DNA of 7,601 nucleotides from Candidatus Nanohalarchaeota archaeon (lineage in GTDB: Archaea; EX4484-52; B79-G9), in contig QMVA01000065.1 of assembly GCA_003660865.1 (NCBI GenBank), positions 1-7,601 on the forward strand, written 5' to 3'. The notes beneath the pieces are model-generated. The model had not been told where the DNA came from and searched no databases. It was given only the letters and a program-made list of their open reading frames with translations. Below, in pieces: positions 1 through 5,664 of this stretch. The stretch's first letter is position 1, and each line of letters begins with the position of its first letter. The position numbers and the translations under genes were made by a program.

Positions 1-45
1 AACTTGTTTTTGACATCTTGTAAACATTTTCATATAATTTACATG

Positions 46-54
46 AAATATAAG
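46..54 (+). promoter_or_regulatory. weak candidate TATA box upstream of the membrane peptidase gene
   Basis: The first 161 bases hold no gene and are AT-rich. AAATATAAG at this position is the most TATA-like element; CATATAAT at about 31-38 is an alternative. Either would give a leader of roughly 80-100 nt before the ATG at 162. No Shine-Dalgarno site is visible before that ATG, so a closer promoter with a short leader cannot be excluded. This is inference from base composition only. Confidence 0.25.
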
Positions 55-161
55 AGCAGATTTACATTTATTGTATTCGTTTCTGGACAAAAAAATAATT
101 TAAGCTTAACCGGGAATTGCTGAGTAAATTGTATTCTTTTTGAGATAATGAGAATGCATTG

Positions 162-1766
162 ATGTCAAAATTAAATCACATTCTTGTAGGATTACCTACA
201 AAATTAAAAACGGTCTGGAAACTATTTAAACTTTCGGCTTCAACAAATCTTATGCTCGACGAAACCACTTACAAAATAGCAATCTGCTTTATCATACTCA
301 TAGCCGGCTTCACAATATCCAACCTCGGTGAAAAGCTTATAACATCCCTCTGGCGAAAAAAATACAAAGCAAAGCTCGAAAGAGTGCAGTTAGCCCACAT
401 CTATGGTCTTACAATAAACATCCTCTCAATCTTAATCGCCCTCAGTTTCCTGAAAATAAACATAAAAGAAACAACCTTTTTTGAGATTTACGCTTACATT
501 CCATTTATTTTGTCAATCATACTGCTCAGTATATTGATAGTTCTTGTCGTAAAAGTGATATCTTATTTTTTGGACAAATTCATATCCACAAGCGGGATAA
601 AAAACATAGTCAAAGAATATGAGCAGGAACAAGCCCTCTCAAACCTGCTGCAGGCCATAAAATACACCTTATACATCATATTCTCGCTTCTTGCCATGAC
701 ATCATTGGGCATAGACATATCATCAACAGTCCTTTTCTTAAAAAGCATCCTGTATCCCCTGTTGATATTCACCCTCGTCCTCCTGTTAGTAGGCCTGAAG
801 CCATTCATAGAAAACTATTTCGCAGGACTGTACCTGAAAAACATGAATTTCCTAAGGATAGGAGAACAGGTCAAAATAAAAGAAGAGACCTGCACAATCG
901 AGGCACTAAAAACAGAGGGCCTCATCCTGAAATCAAAAAGCGCATTCAACATATTTGTCCCATACAAAAAACTATACAATGAACAACTGCAATACAAGGA
1001 AATAATATACGATCTGGCAACCCTTGAAAAAATAAAAAATCACTTCCTTGCACAAACCCCAAGCTACTGCGGACCTGCATCAGCTTCCATGGTCCTGAAG
1101 ATATTCGGATATGACATCACACAGGAAGAATTCGGAAAAATGGCAAAAACCATAGTACCTCCCCCGAAAAGACTCGACGGGGCAATAGTTCCCGGTGGAA
1201 CCCACCCAAAAGATATTATACACACTGTTGAAAAATTAACAGAAAACAAAGTAACAGGCGCATGGATAAGCATAGACAAGATCAACGACCTAAAAATCGA
1301 GCTAAAGACATGGCTCGACAACAAGGCACTGATAATCATAGACTACAAAAAAAGCTACCTCTTCCCCGAAGCCACAAAAGCTCATTATTCAGTCTGCTTC
1401 TCAGTAAAAGGAGACGAACTTGTAATCCTCGACCCCAGCCAGAAAAAAGGCGGCGTATACTTCGCAGACATAAAAAAAGTATACCTTGGAATGAACACCT
1501 ACTCAGAACTCCTCAAAGAAAAACGAGGCTACATCGTCCTTGCGCCAAAAGGAACTACCGCATACCATCGTCTCGAAAAAGGCCTGATCTACTCAGACCC
1601 CGACCTCTACAACAACCTAAGCAACAACCTCACAAAAGACCTGAACAATCTAATGCAAAAAGCCGCCAGGCTGGAAAACATCCTCCCGAAAAGCATAAAA
1701 AAAACAATAGAAGACTACAAAAGAAAAGAAAAAGTAACAAGAGTATGGCGCCCCAAACCAGATTGA
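162..1766 (+). CDS. MscS-like membrane protein fused to a C39/papain-like peptidase domain
   Basis: 534 residues from ATG 162; a TTG at 159 would add one residue. The N-terminal half has about five hydrophobic segments, near residues 38-55, 80-100, 108-138, 163-184 and 188-213. A short beta-rich stretch follows (about 231-271, starting LRIGEQVKIKEE). It resembles the MscS beta domain that follows the pore helix (pattern R-I-G-x-x-V-x-I ... VPYKKL). From about residue 290 comes a papain-like fold of the peptidase C39 type: Gln298 (oxyanion position) and QTPSYCGPAS with nucleophile Cys303, then HYSVCF with His408, then LDPS with Asp424. All catalytic positions are present. The last 60 residues are charged and helical. 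The soluble domain probably faces the cytoplasm, as the MscS beta domain does. Substrate is unknown; C39 relatives cleave double-glycine leader peptides, and phytochelatin synthase is a more distant relative. It ends 10 bases from the convergent PadR gene. Domain assignments are from motifs; the combined function is inferred. Confidence 0.82.
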   Translation: MSKLNHILVGLPTKLKTVWKLFKLSASTNLMLDETTYKIAICFIILIAGFTISNLGEKLITSLWRKKYKAKLERVQLAHIYGLTINILSILIALSFLKINIKETTFFEIYAYIPFILSIILLSILIVLVVKVISYFLDKFISTSGIKNIVKEYEQEQALSNLLQAIKYTLYIIFSLLAMTSLGIDISSTVLFLKSILYPLLIFTLVLLLVGLKPFIENYFAGLYLKNMNFLRIGEQVKIKEETCTIEALKTEGLILKSKSAFNIFVPYKKLYNEQLQYKEIIYDLATLEKIKNHFLAQTPSYCGPASASMVLKIFGYDITQEEFGKMAKTIVPPPKRLDGAIVPGGTHPKDIIHTVEKLTENKVTGAWISIDKINDLKIELKTWLDNKALIIIDYKKSYLFPEATKAHYSVCFSVKGDELVILDPSQKKGGVYFADIKKVYLGMNTYSELLKEKRGYIVLAPKGTTAYHRLEKGLIYSDPDLYNNLSNNLTKDLNNLMQKAARLENILPKSIKKTIEDYKRKEKVTRVWRPKPD

Positions 1767-1776
1767 AATACCTGAG

Positions 1777-2091
1777 CTATTCCAGGCAAACCCCGCCATA
1801 ATCCAGCAGATCACGCAACTGCCCAAGCACAGTCTCCCGTAACTTCCTCCCTTCATCCGTAAGACTATAAACTTTTCTCTCCCTATACCCTTCGTATGCA
1901 GCACTCACATCCACAAGCCCGTTTTTGCGCATACTGTTCAAAAGCGGATAAACCTGCCCCGCGCTAAGATTCTTCCCAGTGATCTTCAAAAAATCACTCA
2001 TCAGCTCATACCCGTACTTAGGCGACTTATGAAGCGCCACAAGCACATAAAGCTTAGTAAGATTAGTCAAAAAAGACTCCTCAGTTTTCAT
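1777..2091 (-). CDS. PadR-family winged-helix transcriptional regulator
   Basis: 104 residues, the usual size of a short single-domain PadR protein. Residues 12-90 fit the family: LYVLVALHKSPKYGYEL (first helices with the typical YGYEL), then AGQVYPLLNSMRKNGLV (residues 44-60, matching the recognition-helix pattern G-x-(V/L)-YP-LL-x-x-(L/M)-x-x-x-GL), then the wing RERKVYSLTDEGRK (70-83). The C-terminal helix is short (85-98), so this is a subfamily-2-like protein that should dimerise through it. ATG 2091 has no clear Shine-Dalgarno site. The promoter region carries a TATA box and a palindrome (separate entries), consistent with autorepression, which is common for PadR. It is convergent with the membrane peptidase gene. 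Effector and other targets are unknown. Confidence 0.9.
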   Translation of the reverse strand: MKTEESFLTNLTKLYVLVALHKSPKYGYELMSDFLKITGKNLSAGQVYPLLNSMRKNGLVDVSAAYEGYRERKVYSLTDEGRKLRETVLGQLRDLLDYGGVCLE

Positions 2092-2112
2092 AACACATCA
2101 CATCCATAACTT

Positions 2113-2147
2113 AGTATGTACCTCACACAGTATGTACACCATACATA
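2113..2147. promoter_or_regulatory. probable PadR operator: palindrome plus upstream half-site
   Basis: TATGTA-CACCA-TACATA at 2131-2147 is a perfect inverted repeat with 6-bp arms and a 5-bp spacer. The 9-mer AGTATGTAC occurs at 2113-2121 and again at 2129-2137, a 16-bp shift that places an extra half-site on the gene side. PadR proteins typically bind ATGT...ACAT palindromes, and this lies between the divergent-side TATA box and the padR start, overlapping the expected transcription start. Binding by this particular PadR is inferred. Confidence 0.7.
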
Positions 2148-2161
2148 TTAATCGCAGCAGA

Positions 2162-2169
2162 AATATAAA
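2162..2169 (-). promoter_or_regulatory. TATA box of the padR gene
   Basis: On the minus strand this reads TTTATATT, close to the archaeal TATA consensus. A start about 25 nt downstream would fall near 2135-2140, inside the palindromic operator, leaving a leader of about 45 nt. A repressor bound there would block initiation. Confidence 0.6.
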
Positions 2170-2212
2170 CATATGTCGCACAGAGACATATCGAATAATG
2201 CTATATCTCTTC

Positions 2213-2242
2213 AAAAAAAAGAAAAACGAGGATCACTCCTCG
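2213..2242 (-). terminator. GNRA-loop hairpin plus oligo-T terminator of the small ORF unit
   Basis: The minus strand reads CGAGGA-GTGA-TCCTCG (6-bp perfect stem, GUGA tetraloop of the GNRA class) followed directly by TTTTTC and eight T. It overlaps the stop codon of the 39-codon ORF, whose TGA is part of the loop. It looks like an intrinsic terminator; in archaea the T-run itself is the main signal. It separates this transcript from padR. Confidence 0.75.
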
Positions 2243-2352
2243 CTCTGACTCTCGACAGTCTGCTTCTTTCGATTACCTTTCTGGTTACGCGGAGTGGTAT
2301 TTCTGTTCCGCGTATGCTTTCCACCCTGGTCGAAATTTTCATCTCGTGCCAT
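2233..2352 (-). CDS. small basic hydrophilic protein, 39 residues, unknown function
   Basis: ATG 2352 to TGA at 2235-2233, beginning MARDENFDQGGKHTRNRN and ending ...ESQSEE. It is rich in Arg, Lys, Asn and Gln with an acidic tail, and has almost no hydrophobic residues, so it is probably disordered and perhaps nucleic-acid binding. Support for translation is a near-perfect Shine-Dalgarno site (AAGGAGGTG, 2357-2365) at proper spacing and a terminator starting exactly at its stop. It matches no family I recognise. The coding sequence itself contains a perfect 8-bp inverted repeat (TACGCGGA 2286-2293 and TCCGCGTA 2307-2314), so it could be a structured RNA that carries a peptide, or a leader peptide. 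Whether the peptide or the RNA is the functional product is not resolved. Confidence 0.6.
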   Translation of the reverse strand: MARDENFDQGGKHTRNRNTTPRNQKGNRKKQTVESQSEE

Positions 2353-2356
2353 AGTA

Positions 2357-2365
2357 CACCTCCTT
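2357..2365 (-). promoter_or_regulatory. strong Shine-Dalgarno site deciding the 39-codon ORF start
   Basis: Minus strand AAGGAGGTG, four bases before ATG 2352. It is at least as strong as any ribosome site in the window and is the main reason for calling this short ORF. It sits between the large hairpin at 2379-2417 and the start codon. Confidence 0.75.
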
Positions 2366-2378
2366 CTGTTTTTATTTT

Positions 2379-2478
2379 CCCGCATCAGATTCAATAAAAT
2401 GAATCATTACATGCGGGGTGCCCTAAGGGCATCACAGCCACAGGATTCGAACCTGATATCGCACACCCTAATGCATGC
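2379..2478 (-). ncRNA. structured leader or small RNA made of serial hairpins
   Basis: Read on the minus strand, four stems follow one another. GCATGC/GTGTGC (2478-2461) needs two G-U pairs that would be A-C mismatches on the other strand, supporting a minus-strand RNA. Next come CAGG/CCTG around TTCGAAT (2455-2441) and TGCCC/GGGCA (2431-2419). Last is a long stem with CCCGCAT/ATGCGGG outside and GATTCA/TGAATC inside (2417-2379). The array ends just before the Shine-Dalgarno site of the 39-codon ORF. Two more hairpins lie within and at the end of that ORF, so the whole unit may be one RNA of about 270 nt. It matches no known RNA class I can recall; SRP and RNase P RNA signature motifs were not found. 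A regulatory leader or riboswitch-like element, or a dual-function RNA, are options. Confidence 0.45.
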
Positions 2479-2488
2479 CAACTGCTAA
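2433..2488 (-). other. tRNA-like remnant (T-arm and D-arm-like sequence, no full cloverleaf)
   Basis: The minus strand contains CAGG-TTCGAAT-CCTG, a canonical T-loop with a 4-bp stem; the fifth pair is T-T. It is followed by GGCTGTG plus A as a possible 3' acceptor strand. Upstream, TTAGCAGTTGGCATGC resembles a D-arm (GCA/TGC stem, GG in the loop). The distance from the U8-like base to the T-loop is about 10 nt too short, the anticodon arm is irregular, and no complementary 5' acceptor strand (CACAGCC-like) was found within about 200 bases. It could be a decayed tRNA, an integration scar, a tRNA half, or a T-loop module in the leader RNA. Confidence 0.4.
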
Positions 2489-2512
2489 TAAGAAAAAAAC
2501 AACATCCAACAC

Positions 2513-2530
2513 AAGACACCTAAAGACACC
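2513..2530 (+). repeat. two AAGACACC direct repeats, 10-bp period
   Basis: AAGACACC at 2513-2520 and again at 2523-2530. Related copies occur at 5400-5415 and 5525-5549, on the other side of the HerA operon, in the same orientation. This copy and the 5525-5549 array are both followed within a few bases by GCGCA. Confidence 0.6.
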
Positions 2531-2642
2531 TCTCGCGCAAAAGCAAGACTAACACAAAAGTCTCACCTGTTTCGCATCGCAAACGCAACCAAAACAGCGC
2601 TCAAGTACATCAAATCCCAAGTAAAGGATTCAATAAATGCCT

Positions 2643-2660
2643 AAAAAAGGTCTTTTTATA
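2643..2660 (-). promoter_or_regulatory. T-run ending the HerA operon and candidate TATA box for the small-RNA unit
   Basis: Just after the ATPase stop codon (2673) the minus strand reads TATAAAAA (2660-2653) and then six T (2648-2643), with AAAAA and TTTTT able to pair around GACC. The T-run may end the operon transcript. The TATA-like element could start the downstream structured RNA near 2630. The two readings can coexist; neither is proven. The rest of 2531-2642 shows nothing further that I can support. Confidence 0.35.
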
Positions 2661-2672
2661 TGTGTTGAAACA

Positions 2673-4739
2673 TCATACCCCTGAAAAAAACTCAATCCTA
2701 GTAAAATTCTTCCTCTTATCAAGAGCATCCGCAGTAATAATAAACATAACAATATTAGCGCATCCCTCAGCAAACCGCGCAAAACTCTGCACAACCGCAT
2801 TCTTCACCTTATCCGACGAACATACCACATAACACCTCTGGGAAGCAACCTTAACATTCTCAAAAACCTTATCATAATCAGTAGTATTCTCAAAATAAAG
2901 ACCCACGCGCGATCCTTCCTTCTCAATCATGCACACAGAATCATTCACCTTATCAACAACCTTAAACCCCTTCGACTTCAAAAAATCAACATAAGGATAC
3001 ACATTCATAGTCTCGACAATCGGCTTAAGCGACCTGAACCTCTCATGAAACATCCTCCGTCCAGTAGGCAGAAGATAATAATAATGCGACTTCTGCCTAT
3101 ACACCTTCCCCTCCTTCATGCCGACCAGCCCGCACTCGACAAGCTCCGCCACCTGCTCTTTAAACACCGTCCCCGAGCACCCAATCTCCTTATATATTGT
3201 CGCAGCATTACAGCCCTTAGAAGACCCGATAGCCTCAAAGATATCCAGCTGCCTCTCACTAAGCTTACTAAGATCAACAACCTTCTCAACCTCTTTAACA
3301 ACCTCATCCGAAACAGTATCAAGCACCTTATCCCCAAGAATCTCCAAAAGCCTCTTATCATTGATATACCCCATCTTCACCTTCACATGCGGGAACTCCA
3401 CAAGAAATGGGCTTGAAAACGCAAGCCTCCTGCAAAGCATAAACCCATGCCCAACAGGCATCTTCCTGATATACTGCCCATCCTCATGATAGTCGATCCC
3501 AAGCATATTACTCGCATCCTGGATATCAGAATTCTGCTTGGAATCAAGCCCCAGGTTCATATACACATGCGTACTCGTATTACCCAGCGCAGGATAACTG
3601 ATCATAGACGGGTGCTGGTCAGTATATATTATCCCGACACCAAGCTCCCGAATCTCCCTAAATATCAGGTCGATCACAGTCTCAGTCCCCAGCTTGGCAG
3701 ACTTCTCGCGATTCACAAGATGATGCGCCTCCTCAAGCACAACAACTGCGCGGAGATCCTCGCGCACACCAGAAAGCAAAAGCCAATCGCGCAGCCACTG
3801 CAATATAATCTCAATAATAAACGTCCTGTCATTCGGCGACAAAGAATCAAGCTCAAGCACAGTGATAGCCCCCGGCTCAAGAAAAGACGACGGAAGCACA
3901 CCCTTATCAGTATCAAAAATATTGCCCGTATCCCGATAATTCAGAGAATCAATCGGCCTCTCTGCAGTCGCAATCCAGTTCCTCTCACGCGCAGAGATCT
4001 TCGAATCAGCAAAAGAATACACCCAATTGCGCAAATCCTTAATTCGTGGAGTTTTAGACTGCTCATAAACATCATCCAGCGCCTTAAGAATAATATGCTT
4101 CCCCCCGCCCATAAGCCAGTAAGCATGATCAAACACCTCAGCAAACTCCTTAGCCCACTGCGTGATGCTGATCCCCTCAGGCGGGACAAGCGGGTTAAAC
4201 CGAAACGGCGCAACCTCCCTTCCGACAGTATAGACATTCATGCGCCCTTTAAACCCGGGAAGATCAATCATGTCGCGGTAATTCATCTTCGAAAAATCAA
4301 ATATGATGATAGGTATCTTCTCATCAGCAAGGCCGCGCGTAAGATGCTGGATAAGATTAGTCTTCCCGTAACCCGAAGACCCAAAGACCCCCATATGCGT
4401 TAGAAGATGGTTCTTATCATACATAAAAGGATACAGCTTCCGCTTCCCGTAAAGCACATTACCCACAAAAATATCCCCTGCCATGCACTCTGATTCAGAC
4501 GGCGGCTCCATAAGTATAGACTTGCGAAGATCCTCATCCTTAAACGCAGTAGCCTTCAAAGCATCAATAATAGACATGATCCTTGCCCTCGTCTCCTCGT
4601 CGCCAAGAAGATAAGCCCTCTCGAGCTTTCGCGCATTCCCACTATCAAGAATCGGGACCAGCCTGCTGATCTCATCAGCAATTTCAGAAGCACTGAGAGT
4701 CCTCCCCCTTGAAACCAGCGGCCTTCTCCTGCGCTCCAT
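2673..4739 (-). CDS. HerA/FtsK-like DNA-translocating ATPase with winged-helix domain
   Basis: 688 residues. The N-terminus (1-90) is basic and then helical, unlike the beta-barrel (HAS) domain of classical HerA. The motor domain has Walker A GSSGYGKT (120-127, Lys126), DFSKMNYRDM (148-157) after the second strand, Walker B AVVVLEEAHH (331-340, Glu336/Glu337), and a sensor-like IIYTDQHPS (370-378, Gln375). This order is typical of HerA/VirB4/TraG-type hexameric pumps (DUF87 group). Residues 491-563 (LSERQLDIFEAI...YYYLLPTGRRMF) form a winged helix-turn-helix that probably binds DNA. Residues 580-688 form an alpha/beta domain (FLKSKGFKVV...YVVCSSDKVKNAV) I cannot assign; it could be a degenerate nuclease-like fold. 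ATG 4739 directly follows the stop of the coiled-coil gene (TAGATG), with AAGGGGA before it as a ribosome site inside that gene, so the two are translationally coupled. Likely a cytoplasmic DNA translocase; no nurA, sir2 or other known HerA partner is seen in the window. Confidence 0.85.
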   Translation of the reverse strand: MERRRRPLVSRGRTLSASEIADEISRLVPILDSGNARKLERAYLLGDEETRARIMSIIDALKATAFKDEDLRKSILMEPPSESECMAGDIFVGNVLYGKRKLYPFMYDKNHLLTHMGVFGSSGYGKTNLIQHLTRGLADEKIPIIIFDFSKMNYRDMIDLPGFKGRMNVYTVGREVAPFRFNPLVPPEGISITQWAKEFAEVFDHAYWLMGGGKHIILKALDDVYEQSKTPRIKDLRNWVYSFADSKISARERNWIATAERPIDSLNYRDTGNIFDTDKGVLPSSFLEPGAITVLELDSLSPNDRTFIIEIILQWLRDWLLLSGVREDLRAVVVLEEAHHLVNREKSAKLGTETVIDLIFREIRELGVGIIYTDQHPSMISYPALGNTSTHVYMNLGLDSKQNSDIQDASNMLGIDYHEDGQYIRKMPVGHGFMLCRRLAFSSPFLVEFPHVKVKMGYINDKRLLEILGDKVLDTVSDEVVKEVEKVVDLSKLSERQLDIFEAIGSSKGCNAATIYKEIGCSGTVFKEQVAELVECGLVGMKEGKVYRQKSHYYYLLPTGRRMFHERFRSLKPIVETMNVYPYVDFLKSKGFKVVDKVNDSVCMIEKEGSRVGLYFENTTDYDKVFENVKVASQRCYVVCSSDKVKNAVVQSFARFAEGCANIVMFIITADALDKRKNFTRIEFFSGV

Positions 4740-5372
4740 CTAAATCCCCTTGACATCCTCAAACAAGGACGCAATTTTCTTCTCAGAGCGATGCTCTTCC
4801 TTAAGCGCCCTAAGCTCAGTACTCAACTCAACCGTATCATGAAAAAACTGTAACAACTCATTTCTCTTCTGCTGCTTCAGCATAGAGATATGAAGCTTGA
4901 TACTCCTGATATCATCAAAGTCAGTACACTGTGTAATGAACGTCTCCTTATCCCTGATATCCTCCTCAATATCCTTGAGAATCTCCTTATTTATCTCCTT
5001 TCTAAGCTCCGTCGCATCAGTCAACTCCTTGATCCTTTCCTCAAGAAACTCCACCCTGTCAAACAGGTTGCCTATAATCTGCGGACCATCGCATTGAAGG
5101 CGCGTAATCTTACTGATATCCTCGCGTGGGACAGCCTCCCTCTGCATGATCTTAATAGTATCCGGCGCCTCAACAAGTATATCCTCTTCCTCCTCAGGCC
5201 GAGGCGCCCTGTTAGCAATCTTATACAGCAATTCATCTTTAAGAGAATCCTTATACTTTTCAGAAACCTCCTCCCCAACATAATCCTGCGGCGAATTCTC
5301 CGGCGTACGATGTGAGATATAATCCTTGGTCCGGGTCATCCCGTAATCGCGCTTCTTTTCCTTGTAAACCAT
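4740..5372 (-). CDS. coiled-coil protein, operon partner of the HerA-like ATPase
   Basis: 210 residues, unrecognised family. Residues 1-60 are charged and probably disordered, with an acidic run EEEED at 60-64. From about 100 to 205 it is almost entirely helical, with heptad-like spacing (NLFDRVEFLEERIKEL, then ATELRKEINKEILKDIEEDI, then LKQQKRNELLQFF and TELRALKEEH), interrupted around 145-155. No transmembrane segment or enzymatic motif is visible. ATG 5372 has GAGGTG (5383-5378) five bases upstream, which supports this start over the in-frame Met12. Its TAG is immediately followed by the ATPase ATG, so stoichiometric production and a physical complex are plausible. It could be an adaptor, loading factor or scaffold for the ATPase; this is inferred from context only. 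Confidence 0.8.
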   Translation of the reverse strand: MVYKEKKRDYGMTRTKDYISHRTPENSPQDYVGEEVSEKYKDSLKDELLYKIANRAPRPEEEEDILVEAPDTIKIMQREAVPREDISKITRLQCDGPQIIGNLFDRVEFLEERIKELTDATELRKEINKEILKDIEEDIRDKETFITQCTDFDDIRSIKLHISMLKQQKRNELLQFFHDTVELSTELRALKEEHRSEKKIASLFEDVKGI

Positions 5373-5399
5373 ATCAGCACCTCATCTCGCACAATACTA

Positions 5400-5415
5400 A
5401 AGACATCCAAGACAT
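5400..5415 (+). repeat. two AAGACAT direct repeats in the operon leader, 9-bp period
   Basis: AAGACAT at 5400-5406 and 5409-5415. On the coding strand of the operon they read GATGTCTT twice in a row. They lie between the putative transcription start near 5450 and the Shine-Dalgarno site at 5383, a position suited to repressor binding or to an RNA-level signal. Confidence 0.65.
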
Positions 5416-5474
5416 CAAAAGTCAGTCTTAGACAGCCAAATATTATCTTGTTGCGCTATTACTACACAGTAACA

Positions 5475-5489
5475 TTTAAATATCTTTCC
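5475..5489 (-). promoter_or_regulatory. archaeal BRE/TATA promoter of the coiled-coil/HerA operon
   Basis: Minus strand GGAAAGA followed by TATTTAAA: a purine-rich BRE next to a good TATA box. A start about 25 nt downstream (near 5450) gives a leader of about 75 nt. Direct repeats flank it on both sides: three copies upstream (5525-5549) and two downstream (5400-5415). Confidence 0.6.
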
Positions 5490-5524
5490 GTGAAAACCGG
5501 CAGCGCCGCAACAAACACCCCACT

Positions 5525-5549
5525 AAAGACACCAAAGACAATAAAGACA
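5525..5549 (+). repeat. three AAAGACA direct repeats, exact 9-bp period
   Basis: AAAGACA at 5525-5531, 5534-5540 and 5543-5549. The array lies about 40 bp upstream of the operon TATA box. The even spacing and three copies resemble iterons or tandem regulator sites. The remainder of the 268-base gap 5373-5640 holds no gene that I can support. Confidence 0.7.
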
Positions 5550-5640
5550 CGATTGCGCATATACTCAAACCCTCTTCAGAACAAGCGCATCAGTCCAAGA
5601 TTACATCAGTTGTTCAACATCTGCCACACACCTGAAATGC

Positions 5641-5664
5641 TGTCGTGTCTGAATATTATTTCGT
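5641..5664 (+). repeat. left terminal inverted repeat of the IS481-like element
   Basis: Starts TGTCGTGTCTG and pairs with 6634-6657 with three mismatches in 24. The inner edge reaches the stop codon region of the transposase (TAA at 5667-5665). Confidence 0.82.

Noticed and set aside
1262..1801. Plus-strand 179-codon frame overlapping the membrane peptidase gene
   Set aside because: It lies in another frame of the C39 domain coding region, is extremely Arg/Lys/Pro-rich and has no motif; the main frame carries the catalytic triad.
2213..2480. tmRNA, SRP RNA or RNase P RNA
   Set aside because: A T-arm and a short ORF are suggestive of tmRNA, but the order and missing acceptor pairing do not fit either the standard or permuted form; SRP helix-8 and RNase P conserved motifs were not found.
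2173..2488. Overlapping plus-strand frames of 74 and 64 codons
   Set aside because: They are antisense to the small ORF unit, lack ribosome sites and run through the hairpins.
2433..2500. Complete tRNA gene
   Set aside because: The T-loop is convincing, but the acceptor 5' strand is missing, the anticodon arm is irregular and the spacing is about 10 bases too short.
2584..2631. 15-codon minus-strand ORF (MYLSAVLVAFAMRNR) downstream of the ATPase gene
   Set aside because: It has no ribosome site, is very short and ends without any terminator or structure to support it.
3447..4403. Long plus-strand open frame of 318 codons inside the ATPase gene
   Set aside because: It is antisense to a gene with clear Walker motifs, its translation is dominated by Arg, Leu, Ile and Pro in a shadow-like pattern, and it has no recognisable domain.
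5525..5549. CRISPR array
   Set aside because: The repeat unit is only 7-9 bases with no spacers of usable length and no cas genes nearby.
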